Below are positions 11,954 through 25,700 of a stretch of DNA of 64,000 nt, piece after piece. The number at the start of each line of letters is the position of its first letter. Position 1 is the first letter of the stretch. Source of the DNA: Wurfbainia villosa. Lineage: Eukaryota; Streptophyta; Magnoliopsida; Zingiberales; Zingiberaceae. The stretch spans positions 44,877,359 through 44,941,358 of the forward strand of contig CM046004.1 of NCBI GenBank assembly GCA_025175895.1, given 5' to 3'. The position numbers were made by a program, and so were the translations under genes. The notes beneath the pieces are model-generated. The model did no database searches. It saw only the letters and a program-made list of their open reading frames with translations, and was not told the origin of the DNA.

Positions 11954-13836
11954 TGTTAGTTATAGCCCTAGAACCAATCATGTGATGGTTGAATAGGGAA
12001 CATTTTGTATCATATTCTATAAAGGCAAAGGATTGGTTATTATATTTACATCTTGCTTGTGCCAGCTAACTTAAATATAATAATGCCCTAGAAAAGTAGG
12101 TTCTTATCTACAACACATCAATTGTCAGAATTGATTATGAGAGGCTGTAGAGAACACTTTCCTAAATGTTCCTAGTCAAGTATTAATATGCAAGGGCAAT
12201 ATTAATACATAAAGACTAGCATGTAGGTCAATTGATGACTTGATCTCACAAGTCATGGATATATGATATCAAGTTGACACATGGGTATATATTAGAGAAT
12301 ATATACTGAACTGACCCGCCATGAGAAAGTTTCATGGATCGTCATATGAGTGTCATAAACTTTCTCATGTGACTATTGGTATGAATAGTCCTCAAACCTG
12401 AAGTCACTACGGTTCCCTACATAAGGAGTTATGTACTTTGGTATCGTCAAACGTCACCCGTAACATGGTGGACCATAAAGGCGATTACTGGGTATATAAC
12501 AAATTATACGGAGGGATGTAAGTGATGTAGATGGGATCTATCCCTCCCATATGACGGGAGTGATATCTGTGGGCCCCTTGATTGAGTAGAACTACTAAAA
12601 TGCATGGCCATGCTCGAATGAGTCAATATAAGATATTGAGCTCATTTGTTTGAGTTAGTTTACTCAGGGATCAAGAAACACATAGATTGATCGAGGATGA
12701 CACGGTCTATGCCTCATTGGTCAATCTGATATCAAGGATAGAAGGACACAGTCATACATTATAGTATTCACGGAAAGGTTAGTCGGATCTTGACTTATTT
12801 CGTAACTTGGGTAGCAATGATGTATTACTAGATTCCGCTCATTGCTTGTGTATCTAAAAGAGTTTAGATCCATTGCCAACGTTATGAGAGCCTATAGGGT
12901 AACACACAAAGAGCATGATGATTAGAAGAATTAGTGCATTCTAGTTTGACTAGAATAATTTGGGAATGAGCTTAAGTACAAAATGGTTTTTGGACTTTAA
13001 GCTTAATGAGAATTTTAGCTTATTGATTTAATGAGATTAATTCAATATGCTAAGCTTATTAATTTAATAAGATTAAATAAAGATGTTATCATGATAGCTT
13101 AAGCTTAATTGATTTAATAAGATTAATTCAATATGTTACCTTATTGATTTAATGAGATTAATTCAATATGATAACATAAGCTTATTGAATTAATAAGATT
13201 AATTCAACATGCATGAATGCCACATATGCATGCCACCTAAGCATGCCACATAAGCATGCCACATAAGCTTGATGAGGTGGAAGGAGACAAAGGGTTTTGA
13301 CCTTTGGAATTTCTCCACATGTGGCCGGCCAAACAAGGAGTGATTGCATTGAATGTGATAGGAGGTGAAAGGTTTTTTCAATCCTATAAAACACTCCATG
13401 GGGTGGCCGGCCAAACTTGGTGAAGCTTGAGGCTTGGAGAGAGCTTGGTGGTGAGAGGCTTTGGTTGTGTGGCTTTTGTGAGTGTAGGCTAGCAAGAAGA
13501 GTAGTCTTCTTCTTCCTTTCTCTTTTTCCCTACCTTCCTCTCCTTTAGGGACTTCTCTAGCAAGAAGTAAAGGAGAGCTCTTCTAGTTTCTTTTGTGAGA
13601 CAAGAGCTTGCTCGTGTGGATACATATAGAGGCACGAACATTTGAACGTGCTAAAAGATCTAACAAACCCAAGGAGAAGCGGGATTAAAAAGGGCACGCA
13701 ACAAAGGTAATATTCTCCTATAAGATAGGTTTTGAGAAATTTATTTTTTGTACGAGGTTTTCTTTCGCAAGGATCACTTGGAAGGGATCCTATTTTTCCG
13801 TTGCGCATATGCTATTTTGCATAAAAAATACCTACA
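11954..13836 (+). mobile_element. SOLO-a, solo LTR (1883 bp) with TSD CAAAT
   Basis: Begins TGTTAGTTATAGCCC at 11954, ends AATACCTACA at 13836, and is flanked by identical 5-bp duplications CAAAT (11949-11953 and 13837-13841). No internal region follows, so it is a solo LTR left by LTR-LTR recombination. TATA box CCTATAAAAC near 13381-13390. Upstream, 12998-13210 holds several degenerate copies of CTTATTGATTTAATGAGATT, and 13215-13268 four copies of a GCATGCCACATAA-like unit. Same family as LTR-2. It splits the COP2 integrase C-terminal coding region. Confidence 0.92.
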
Positions 13837-13883
13837 CAAATACCTTTAAATATTTTATTATTAAAAATTTCATAAGAAGTTTT
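13837..13883 (-). pseudogene. COP2 pol sliver between two solo LTRs
   Basis: These 47 bp continue the COP2 frame leftover on the far side of SOLO-a. They align in position and sequence with COP3 around 59165-59215 (the VFGC region). They are bounded by the two target duplications. Confidence 0.75.
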
Positions 13884-14950
13884 TGTTGGTGCAGGGGCAC
13901 TAGATAATCGAACCTGTGTTTTGATTATGACAAAGACACAAAGTTAAGTTTACATCGTTATCTCACGAGCTAAATCGAGTGTGCAGAAAAGTACTAAAAC
14001 TAGAGCTGAAGGCTAGCGACACCCGGAGGAAGCTGCGGTGGTCGGGCGACACTCGAGTGACTTCGGAGGGAGCCGAAGGAATCGAGTGGAAGGCCGGAAG
14101 CGAAAGTGTCACAGTAAGAATCGAGGTAAGCTCGTGTGAGTGAGAGATGGTAAGGTCGTGTCCTCTATACGGGGATGACCATAGGCGGCGATCCGACTAA
14201 AACTTCTTGTGGAAGGTCTAGGTCGAGATCGGATGGTTAGAAACCGTCGTATTTATCATTTTCTGAGCTAACCTCTCACTGCGAAGTGGCGGTGGCGATC
14301 ATTCTGGACATGGAGCGATCGGTGATGCCCATCGATCGGTGATGGGAGGCATCGATCGTGATGGCGATGACTCGACCTTTGCGCTAGGTCAAAGCGGATA
14401 ACGCGTTTGGCGCGCCGCCAGCGATAAAATTTGGAAAACTTCGTGATCCGTTCCAAAAAAAAAGGGAGACATATTCAGAGCCCAAAGTCTATAAAAGGAG
14501 GAGGATTCCAACTCCAAAGGACATCAAGTTTATTCATCAAGTGCTCCTACAACGGCAACGCTCCAACACCGTCATAACGCCGACACGACGACAAGTTCCG
14601 ATCTTCTTCGTCGGCAGCAGTAGCAAGTAACATATTTTGATATTGTATTCTTTATTTTTATTCGTAACGAGGTGAGGTAGGCTTGTTGCCTCATCCTCGT
14701 AATTTCGGTTTTGTGATCGTTGTCTCCTACCTCCAACGAGGAGGAGACGTTATAGTGATTTGCCCTCCGTACGCGGTCTAGGACCGATAGGGCCTTGGAG
14801 TAGCAACCGCTGGGTTGTGAACCAAGTAAAATAAACGTGTCGCTTTATTTTCCGCTGTGTTTACTCATTTAGTTGTCTACTCGAACGAAACGCCGAAAAG
14901 TTTTACGATCGCTATTCACCCCCCCTCTAGCGACGCTTCTCGATCCAACA
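13884..14950 (+). mobile_element. SOLO-b, solo LTR of Sirevirus type (1067 bp) with TSD GTTTT
   Basis: Begins TGTTGGTGCAGGGGC at 13884 and ends CTCGATCCAACA at 14950. The duplications GTTTT lie at 13879-13883 and 14951-14955. TATA box GTCTATAAAAGGAGG at about 14488-14502. It resembles the reverse complement of the COP3 LTR along its length (the starts TGTTGGTGCAG match), so it is a relative of COP1/COP3. At the position where those LTRs carry AGTCGACT palindromes, this one has CGATCGGTGATGCC-type motifs (about 14305-14365). Confidence 0.92.
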
Positions 14951-15770
14951 GTTTTGTTATTTATTTTATTAATTATTACTCTATTTTACACATAACATGC
15001 AGTGTTTTTTGCTTCGGCCCATAAATAACTAGGTAGATTATATTCATTTATCATTGACCTAGCGACTTCTTATAGAGTTCTATTTTTTCTTTCTACTATT
15101 CCATTTTTTTGAGATGTTCTAGGACATGAATATTCATAATGATATCCATTTTATGAACACATTATTGTAAATTTTTCATTTTTAAACTCTCCTCCGTTAT
15201 CACTTCGTATTCTTTTTATCTTACGATCTTTTTCGTTTTCTATTTGTTTACTAAAATTTTTAAATACTTCAAATGTTTCATCTTTATGTTTTAAAAATTT
15301 TACCCATGTATATCTAGAGTAATCATCTATTATTACTAAACAATATAGATTACCACTTAATGATTTTACTCCATATGAATCGAATAAATCTAAGTGAATT
15401 AACTCGAGTATTGAGCTTGTTCGATCTTGATCAGTTAATTTACGTTGAGACTTAGTTTGTTTTCCTTGTTGGCAATCATTACAAACTTTGTTTTCAATAT
15501 TTTTAAGTTTGGGCAACCCTCTAACTAGATTATTTTCACTTAACTTCGTTATATTTCTAAAGTTGGTGTGAGCAAGTCGCCTATGCCATAATCAACTCTC
15601 CTCTTGGCGTGTCATATGACACTTAATTGAGGATCTTTTTAAATTTATTGAATATATATTTTTATCCCTAACTCCATTAAGTAATATTTTTGAATTTTCA
15701 ATACTGTTAATCAAACATTCATTAGATAAAAATTTTACTATATAACTAGCATCACACAACTAACTTATAC
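14951..15770 (-). pseudogene. COP2 integrase and pre-integrase domain, broken
   Basis: From right to left: the GAG-pre-integrase motif LWHRRLAHTNF (about 15560-15592), the zinc-binding end CNDCQQGKQ (about 15460-15480), and the integrase core with HLDLFDSYG, VIIDDYSRYTWV and SDNGGEF (15151-15516). A TGA at 15592-15594 replaces the tryptophan codon just before LWHRR. A stop follows SDNGGEF within about 30 bp, and the remainder to 14951 is degenerate. The left edge is SOLO-b, the right edge GYP-A. Confidence 0.88.
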
Positions 15771-16694
15771 TGTCACGCCACGAGAGTATGCCGAGCTGAA
15801 AATCAAACGGACAACATCTCCCCTGTACGTGGCAACATATCCTGTTTATACAAGGCCATTCGGCCGCAATCACAACAACATATAACGACAAAACACAGCA
15901 GAAACTAATGCAACGACATCATAAACTACACACAGTGCATACTGGTATAACTAACACCACGACATAAAGGAAACATTGGCAAAAACCGAATCAACAAGTG
16001 CGTACATCACATAACAAGTCCAACGCATAAACCTGGATCGAAATAAGGAACATCCGAAATAAAAAGAAAACATAAATCCATGATGGGGCCCTCGAAGATG
16101 AGATGAGACAATGCCAGCTAGTGATGCTCCAAGCCATAAAAAAGACTTCTACTTGTTACCTGGGCGACAGAAAAACCCAGGGTCTGTGGTGGTGAGTATA
16201 ACTTAGCAATAATATGAAAGAACATGTATATAAATCAAATATCACATGTAATTCATCAATAACCTACAGGAACATCAGGTATACACCAGCATAGTATATA
16301 AATACATGCATATACGATCTAATCAAATAAAAAACGTAAAATGCAGACATACCTGAAAGTCCGCTACGCTACTCGGATCCAACCTGAGCATATATCCACA
16401 ATATATAACATTGTAGAATAAATCTAACTCTATAAGTGACAAACCACCATACAAATATCCTATGACAAATACAACGATGAATCGGGTCCATCCCGTATCA
16501 TCTCAAGGTACTGGTCAAAGGTATACTACAGTCTGACTAACTCATACACAGGTATCCCACACACAATCATATAGCAAATGCAGTGGCATGTATGATGATG
16601 TACAAACATATGCAACAAGCATAGTTCAAACAAATGCAACATCATAATAAGCATACATATAGACTGCATCTATATATACACTAATCACAATCAT

Positions 16695-16814
<120 letters not shown>

Positions 16815-17283
16815 ATATGCAAAATGCCATAAGACACGACAATGCATCATGCACGGTCATGCCGGCTCACTCTAAAGCTACCACGACCCCAGTGTGGCCT
16901 CGATGACTTGACATGACAACTGTCCCAACTCAGCACCAACCACTACTCTCGAGTGGCCGAGTGGGCAGTATGATCGAGTAGCATATAAGCGTAAAGAGCA
17001 AGCTACACGACAGGGGTCCCTATTGTTGGCCACTCCGACAGTCACTACCCATGAGTGGTCGAGTGCCACACACACAGGACAACGACACGCAAATCAAACT
17101 ACCACCGTCTATAGTGGTAAAGTGTGGCACCACAATGCTTTGCCTTCACAACGATTACTCCTCCTATGAGTAACCATGGAGGCAGGATGACTGACGACCC
17201 TCTCAACCATAAGGGAGACCACGTCGCTATCATGCATGCAAATGACATGAATGCACAGTCACACATACATACATCCATCACAG

Positions 17284-17432
17284 ACACTCTATTCTACAGA
17301 GAGTCATACCAATCTGATCAACACACTCTCTATCATGCAGAGGGTCATACTCAACTAATCATAACACTCTCTATCCTATAGAGAATTATACTTAACTGAT
17401 CGACGCACTCTCTATCCTGTAGAGAGTCGTAC
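17284..17432. repeat. Tandem hairpin array, four units of about 41 bp (GYP-A left LTR)
   Basis: Each unit contains the inverted repeat ACTCTCTA-TCCTG-TAGAGAGT or a variant, followed by a TCATACTTAACTGATC-like spacer. Stem starts lie near 17286, 17325, 17367 and 17407. Confidence 0.85.
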
Positions 17433-19401
17433 TTAACTGATCATAACAAGCTAAGACCACCGGTCTGTAGCGACACACTAATCACAAATCACCCGACCAT
17501 TTACACAACACATGATCGGTAGTAAACATACAACATAAGGGTGTTAGAATCAATCCTACGTTCAGGACCTTACTTACCCACATATGCCCTTTTTACCCAA
17601 TTTACAAATCAGGTCATCATCCGTACTCCACTATTTACACATAACTAAGCATTTATAGGTTTACTTACATCACATCTGTAACTCCTAATCATGATGAGGA
17701 AATATGTGATAACAGCAACAGAGCATATATAGCCAAAGACAAAGTATCAAGCACAAGAATAAATAAGAGCGGAGTCAAGGTAATATGATCATATAACATG
17801 ATCATATATCTAAATCTGCATGTATCAACAACTACTTGACCAGGATAGGAAATTACCCACCTGATATGTAGACTATGCTGATAGTCTTCATGTCCAAGAA
17901 TGTCTCGAATCAAAATTCTGCAACATGCAATATATATATCAATAGATCTCTAGCATAACCCTAAGCTCTGATTAGATAACCCCTACTAATCATTTCCCTT
18001 TATGGATTCATATAATTCCCAGTCATCTCTAAGATGAGAGTTATTCATCCTACCTTTTGATCCCACTAATCATACAAGTAATTAGTTATAAATCCCTTTA
18101 TTCTGAATCAATTCCTTGTCAAAATACAAAATGCAAATCCACTATCCTTACAATACTTTAATCTAAAGAAATAGAACAATAATGGAGGTCTTACCACAAA
18201 TTTATGGTGAAGGCAATAAGGAATTCCACAGGAGATTCACTGATCCACCCTAGGAAATTTAAATCTGAAATAATTAGATTTATTGACCAAACCCATTACT
18301 CCGATTGCCTTTTTCCACCTAGCAATCGCAACATCACAGCTAACATCAAATTCACCACAAACAGGTTTTCAATCACACCATACATGTAGCATAAAGCTAA
18401 CTAAACTCACCCTTAAATCCCTCAGTCACCAAACAACTTAGATCCACGCCCACAGCTTCAAGAATCGGTAATAACCTGCTGCCAAAAAATAGAACAGCCT
18501 AGTTACAGTTGTTAACCGAGGCATCTCAGCACCACTTCACTACTTGGATAATCTTACTGAGGGCTTTATCTCCCAATGCAACAACCACAAATTTCCAACG
18601 CATGGACAACCCCCTTCCTGAGCCAAGCTGTTCATTGGAACAAACCACTGCCCAAATCAAAGATCCAATTCAACGAAAAAAAATCATAGCTCCAAAACTC
18701 AGAGGCAGGACCAATTACCGACGATAAACGTGAGGCTGGGCTCGACGGTGATCCAACTCACGGTGGCTGAAGGTGAAAGAGAAGAGAAGGGGATCGGACA
18801 GCTCCAGCGGCGAAGCAGCAACAGGCGACAGTGAGTGCACGAGCGGCGACGATGAAGAGGTGACAGAGTTTGGCCGTGTGACGACGAGCGAAAGGGCTAC
18901 AATGCGATGGCAAATCAATCTCACATCTAGCAGGGACGACGGCGATAGTGAGCTCGAGTAGAGACCCGGCAAAGATAGAGGGAAGATCAGCTGGATTGGG
19001 CTGGATCGGGCGGAGATCGGGCTAGATTGGGTGGAGATCAGCACCGATGGCAGTGAAGAGGAGTGCTTGAACAACGACGGTGAAGAGGAGGGGTCGCGCG
19101 CATCGGGAGAAACGGGATGAGACAACGGCGGCGAGGAAGAAGGGACGCCGACAAGATGAGCTCCAAGTGCGGCGACAAGTGGGAAGAGTAAAGCTTGCCG
19201 TGGGGAGAAGAATAGGTGGAATCTGAAGATGGCGATGAGGAAGAGAAACACTCGCGTGCGTTATGAAGGGGATGGGTCGGGTTTGGCATTGAAGCGGATT
19301 GGGTTTAAAACCCTATAAGCCAAACCTAAATCCACTTAAACTATATATTCTCCAAACATAATATTATCCCTTTAGCCATTTTTTTTCCACCGTATTTTAC
19401 A

Positions 19402-19553
19402 TTCTTCCCCACTTAATAAAATTTGGTCCCCAAATTTCGTACTTAATTGTAAGAACCAATACAAGAAATTTTCGGATTCAACACATACCTCAGGTGACTA
19501 GATGAGGGTACCGAGCTCAGATAGTATCTTCCAGCTCTCACGTAGCCTCCTCA
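19402..19553 (-). other. Polypurine tract region of GYP-A
   Basis: On the minus strand the purine-rich run TAAGTGGGGAAGAA ends at the LTR boundary (19402), the expected place of plus-strand priming. The rest is untranslated or decayed sequence after integrase. Confidence 0.6.
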
Positions 19554-20760
19554 TCAGCATGATGCTGCCATCCAACCTTTACAAGTCGGATGGTTTGTTC
19601 CGTACTGTCGCTCCTTGCAACCAAGAATTCGCATCGGAATCTCCTCATAGGTTGCATTGGGTTGAAGTGAGATTGATACCTCCTTCAGAACATGATCAGC
19701 ACACGACACGCATTCCTCAGCATAGAAAATAGGAAATACGTTGTAAACATCCGCAAGTGTCGGAGGTAAAGGCAACTGGTAAGCTACACCTCCAATCTGC
19801 TCCAATATCTCAAATGGACCAATGTAGCGTGGAGCTAACTTTCCTTTTCTGCTCATATTGTTTCACCCCCTTTCGTAGGTGAAACACGCAGAAACACCTA
19901 GTCCCCAATTGCGAATTCCAAAGGCCTCTGCCTCTGGTCTGCGTAACTCTTCTATCGATACTGTGCCTCTAATAATAATCATTTGATAACGCACACCCAC
20001 TCTGCATCATGTTAGATACTCTGTGGCCCCAATAACTATCATTCCCTGACTTCCTACCACAACACAAGAGATCTGCAGGGTCTACCGTATAAGGCCTCGA
20101 ATGGAGCCATCTGACTATAAGAGTGGTAGCTATTATTATAGGTGAATTCCACTAAATGAATGTGATCCTTCCAGTCGCCTCCGAAATCCATGACACAGGA
20201 TCTCAATAGATCCTCTAATGTCTGAATGATACACTCAAACAATCCATCAGTCCATGGATGAAATGTTGTACTGAGCCGAAGCTCTATGCCCATAGTCTGA
20301 TGCAAGCTCTATCAAAATCGCAAGGTAAATCGCAGGTCTCTATCAGATATAGTACTCAAAAGTACCCCATGTAGTCTGATAATCTCTCAACAGTACAAAT
20401 CTGCCAGACGATCCAATGAGTCCGTCCCACGAATAGGAAGTAAATGGGCGGATTTGGTTAATCGATCCATGATCACCCAAATCGCATCATGTCCTTTATG
20501 GGTTCTAGGCAATCCTGTAACGAAATCAATAGTGATATGCTCCCACTTCCATTTCGGAATCAGAATTTTTTTGAGCAATCCAACGAGTTTCTGATGTTCA
20601 GCCTTCACCAACTAGCATACTAAACATCGAGCAGCAAAATCTACTATATCTCTCTTTATACCGTTCCACCAGTATCAACGTTTCAAATCTCGGTACATCC
20701 AAGTACCACCAGGATGTATAGAAAATCTCAAATAATATGCCTCCTAGCAACTCTTTCTCA
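19554..20760 (-). pseudogene. GYP-A integrase, decayed
   Basis: Ty3-gypsy integrase joins element DNA to the chromosome. Right to left: the zinc-finger HHCC region (HPGGTWMYRDLKR near 20680-20720, then ARCLVC near 20625), core motifs KWEHITIDFVTGLP (about 20530), IWVIMDRLTKSAH (about 20465) and LSTTFHPWTDG (about 20255), and the C-terminal GKLAPRYIGPFEILEQIG (about 19800-19850). Frame breaks: stops within the zinc finger (near 20672 and 20613) and around 20320-20390, and loss of frame between 20054 and 19860. No chromodomain is seen at the C-terminus. Confidence 0.88.
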
Positions 20761-23700
20761 AGTGGATGCGTGTCCAGAACACATATCCATATTAGAGATG
20801 GGAAATTATCTTCTCACAAGAGAAGTCCATCTACCGTCCAAAATCCACTCTACCACACACTCTATAAGTGCATGGGAGACTATAGCGACCAATCTTACTT
20901 GTTTCAACTGTTCGCGTTCCAACAACTCTATAGTAGCTACCCAGTAGCTAGTCAAAATCCCATGAGCATTCCTACTCCATACATCCACAAATCAGGATAA
21001 CATCCACTAAGTCCACATCATGTATATGACAGCTTGTCTTGCAATTCCTCAACTATCGCAAGCTTAAGATACGCCTCATTCAACTGCATTGGGATCGCTC
21101 TGTTCCTTGGAACGATGCATCTGCGTACAACATCTTTTCATCCACCCCGGAAGGATTTACTAATACTCATGAAAAAGTTAGTCACCATCTAGGTCCTGAA
21201 ACCTAATTTCATAAGCTTCCGACCGAGTGAATTCCATTACCCTTTTGGTCAAACAAATCTGTGGTATAGTAACGCTAAAAGCATCCTATCCGCATTCATA
21301 GGAATAACCAAATCAATACAAGGAAACAACAACTACGGTGGCCGAGTGCGCAACTCCAACTACCACAATCAACAGTGGCCAAGTTACACAACTCCAACAA
21401 CCACAACCTGATCTAATCGTGTCCCGAATATACGATTTCTTAAATCCATGGACGACTAAATCATTTAATAGTCTATCTACATAATCAAAACTCATAAAAT
21501 TCATACCAAGTATGAAATTGCCGTCTCTACACACCTGCATCCTCTTTACTCTACACGGATGATATATCAATCATCACAATAACCATGATAATTATATGAC
21601 ATCATATCACTACAATATCAATACTCCAGTCGTAAATCAACCCTAGATTATACACAGGTGTCCTTTGCTGATCTAAACAGATCATCTATCCACAACGAAG
21701 GATATTCACTTTTAACAACTATCGCATTCCATCATCGATAATCGATGCATAATCTCAAAGGTCCATCTCTCTTTCAACAAAGAGTTTCGGATCTCCTCAA
21801 GAAAATATTGGGACAGATAACATCCCATCCAACACCTCCTGTAATCGCAACTTACATTCTTTCAATTCCCATAGTATTTATTAACACTTATACTAATCAA
21901 ATTATCACTCGTATGAAGTATTCAACATCGACACTATCTCCAAAATCACTCTAATCACCTGCTCCACTTGCCTATACAACGACAAGCCTAGGAGTTCATT
22001 AAAAACTACATCCGAATACTCTCGGAGTATACATACATCTGAGAGACATATCATACCATAATCTCAACAATTTAACCATCCATAAGATTATGTCTACCGT
22101 AAAGGTATATCTATCAAAATCTAAGGGCATCCCTTGACTTCTTAATTGTTGGTCCACATCTCACCTAACGGTAGAGATACCACCGACCCACAAGTCGATG
22201 TATAGGAACCCTTATAATCTAAACTAAGAATGTTTTAGACAAAGATACCTATAAACTACAAGTATCTCTCAATATATTAACCCAGAGGGTAAACTAAAGT
22301 AATACCCTGAATGATCAATTATCTGCCGATCCGATCCAAAGGCTCCACGCAGGTCTCGACCTTTCTCTGAAGAGAAAAAGATCATATCCAACAGTTCGCG
22401 ACATAGTGGTCGCATTTCTGCGATGAATGACCCGGGGATTTTCCTAGATCATCTGATACGACCATCGTCGTATACTCTCTCCTCTGTGCAAAGCCAATCC
22501 AAGTCTGGGGGTAACCATTGTTGTTGTCTTCATGAATCTTCTAAGATGTTTTCTGCTGATACTACTGAATAAATCACTTCCCCTGAAGGGAAGTATCAAG
22601 GAACTCCAACCATGCCTGAGGTAGTAGGTCACTGCTGATGAGATAACCTAATCTTTTGTGATGATCTCTGCTGTCGAGACGGTGCATTATCCTCCCGAAA
22701 CACCATTGACAGTCTTCAACTGAGTCTTCAAAATACACCTCATCAATCATACTGGTTGCTTACAATAGCAATAAATGATCTGATTCAACGGATAATCTGA
22801 CTTTGTGTGACTTCGTGATCCGCACTACATGCACAAAATCCCTTCGGAGTCTTTGTTCTGATTTTGCTGATAACATCAGACAGTTCTGACGATCTGCGAT
22901 TGGTCTTCTATGATCGGAAAAACTCTCCACTAGTAGCTCGGGGCCTATGACTCTGATCTTGCTCCTTTTGACCAACATTCGGAGGCTTCTCATTCCAACA
23001 TCTGACTTGCAATGTCTGTTTATCGATCTTCATCTCCTAAACACTTGTACGAAGTCATTTCTAAACTCCTGACTCAACCCAATGTCTTCTGGCAGGATCT
23101 GATAGAAGGTCCAAACATCCTAATCCAAATGTAAGCCAGTAACTCTAAGTGGCTTAAGACATTCATTTACACTTTTGAGCTATTAGGTGAGTGTAAACTC
23201 TGCAAGTCTAATGACTCTACATGGTATTCCCGTTACCGACGATCACCCTACTTGAAGCTCAAGAATTTCCTACAATGTGTCACAGAAAGTGATGTGGGGA
23301 AATACTCTCTCTCAACATCACTATACTATAATCAAGTGATATATTATTCCCCAAAGGTTATTTTCTGCATTTACCACCAAGTACCGACTTGATCCCGATA
23401 ATGGTATGCAACTAACTCTACTTTCTTTGTATAACAGGAGTTAAGTACTCAAAATTACCTTCAAAGTTATACAACCCAATACGCACAACTCAAGGATCAA
23501 AATCCCTATGAAACACCTTATACTAACCCTCCGCTTGCTGTAGCAATAATAGTATACACACCTAGTCCATTACCCCACGGGTAATGATTTGACTAGCACC
23601 GTTAGTGAAAATCTCTAAGACTGTAGTCTTTGGTTTCCACAAGAAATATGATGACTTGACCCCTATTTTTCGACTCGGTATCAGTTGGTTCTCAAAGGTA

Positions 23701-24131
23701 AATCACCTTTTCGACACAGGTTCAAGACTCAACAGGTTGTTCCCGTGGTCAACTCATACCACGGTAACGAATAATAACCAACACACTACATGTTATTCCC
23801 TGTTTAAACATTAAGCACATAGCCAACAAAACCAAGGGTATAAACCCTAAAGGTAACTCCGGTTGGTCACCTCGATGGACGACCCCTACTACGAGTCTGC
23901 ACAGGTGTCATAACTCTGACTGTATACACCTGTTGATCAAGTTTAGATAAGTATCTACTAGGCTATAAGTTATTAGGAATTCTTACCTCGTGCTACTTGG
24001 AGCTCAGGCCGCTATCAATCTCATCTCATAAAATCAAAATTGAAACAAATCGACTCCCGAGAATCCAAGACTTGACACAAAAACAACATTGTAAGGCATC
24101 GCAGAACCTAGGGCTCTGATACCACTAAAGT
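20761..24131 (-). other. GYP-A internal region without recognisable gag, protease or RT; PBS at 24113-24124
   Basis: This 3.4 kb should hold gag, protease, RT and RNase H of a complete gypsy element. I find no zinc knuckle, DSG, FIDD or RNase H motif, and every frame is short (under 90 codons). It is either strongly decayed or a replaced, non-autonomous interior. The right end carries GCTCTGATACCA at 24113-24124, the reverse complement of an initiator-tRNA primer-binding site, seven bases from the LTR. Confidence 0.6.
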
Positions 24132-25556
24132 TGTCACGCCTCGAGAGTATGTCGAGTTGAAAATCAAACGGACAATATCTCCCCTGTATGTGGTAACATA
24201 TCCTATTTATACAAATACATTCGGCCGCAATCACAACAACATATAAATGTAAATACAACAAAACACAGCGGAAACTAATGCAATGACATCACAAACTACA
24301 CACAGTGCATACCGATATGACTGACACCACGACATAAAAGAAACATCGACAAAACCTGAATCCACAAGTGTGTACATCACATACCAAGTCCAATGCATAA
24401 ACCTGGATCGAAATAAGGAACATCCAAAATCAAAAGAAAACATAAATCCATGCTGGGACCCTCGGAGATGAGATGAGACAATGCCAACCAGCGATCGATG
24501 CTCCAAGCCGTCACAAAGACTTCTACCTGTTACTTGGGCGACAGAAAAACCCAGGGTCCATGGTGGTGAGTATAACTCATCGATAATATGAAAGAACAAG
24601 TATATATATTAAATATCACATGTAATTCATCAATAACCTACAGGTAGATCAGGTATACACCATAATAGTATATAAATACATGCATATACCGTCTAACCAA
24701 ATAAACAACGTAAAATGCAGACATACCTAAAAGTCCGCTACGCTACTCGGATCCAACTTGAGCATATATCCACAATATATAACATGATAGAATAAATCTA
24801 ACTCTATAAGCGACAAACCACCATACTAACATCCTATGGCAAATATAACGATGAACCGGGTCCATCCCGTATCATCTCAAGGTACTAGTCAAAGGTATAC
24901 TACAGTCTGACTAACTCATACACAGGTATCCCACACACTATCATATAGCAAATGCAGTGGCATGTATGATGATGTACAAACAAATGCAACAAGTATAGTA
25001 CAAACAAATGCAACATCACAATAAGCATACATATAGACTGCATCTATATATACACTAATCACAATCATCCATATATATATATATAGCAATATGCAAAACG
25101 ACATAAGACACGGCAATGCAGCATGCATGGTCATGCCGGGTCACCCTAAAGCTACCACGACCCCAGTGTGGCCATAGTGGCTCGACATGATAACTGTCCC
25201 AACTCAACACCAACCACTACTCTCGAGTGGCCGAGTGGGCAATATGATTGAGTAGCATATAAACGTAAAGAGCAAGTTACATGATGGGAGTCCCTGCTAT
25301 TGTCCACTCTGACAGTCACTACCCATGAGTGGTCAAGTGCCACACACACACCACAATGACACACAAATCCAACTACCACCGTCTATAGTGATAAAGTATG
25401 ACACCACAATGCTCTGCCCTCACACCGATTACTCCTTCTATGAGTAACCGTGGAGGCAGGATGACTAACGACCCTCTCAACCATAAGGGAGATCACGTCG
25501 CCAGCATGCATGGAAATGACATGAATGCACAGTCACAAATACAGACATCCACCATA

Positions 25557-25700
25557 GACTCTATATTCTATAGAGAGTCATATCAATCTAATCAATGCAC
25601 TCTCTATCCTGCAGAGAGTCATACTCAGATCATAATACTCTCTATCCTATAGAGAGTCATGCTTAACTAATCGACGCACTCTCTATCTTGTAGAGAGTCA
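25557..25700. repeat. Tandem hairpin array, four units (GYP-A right LTR)
   Basis: The same array as at 17284 in the partner LTR. The stems TCTCTATCCTGCAGAGAGT, ACTCTCTATCCTATAGAGAGT minus one base, and ACTCTCTATCTTGTAGAGAG are better matched here than in the left copy. Confidence 0.85.

Noticed and set aside
18715..19290. GC-rich frames up to 178 codons as a host gene
   Set aside because: The segment lies in the GYP-A LTR, and the partner LTR copy (about 27300-27910) has shifted and broken frames. It is more likely leader sequence.
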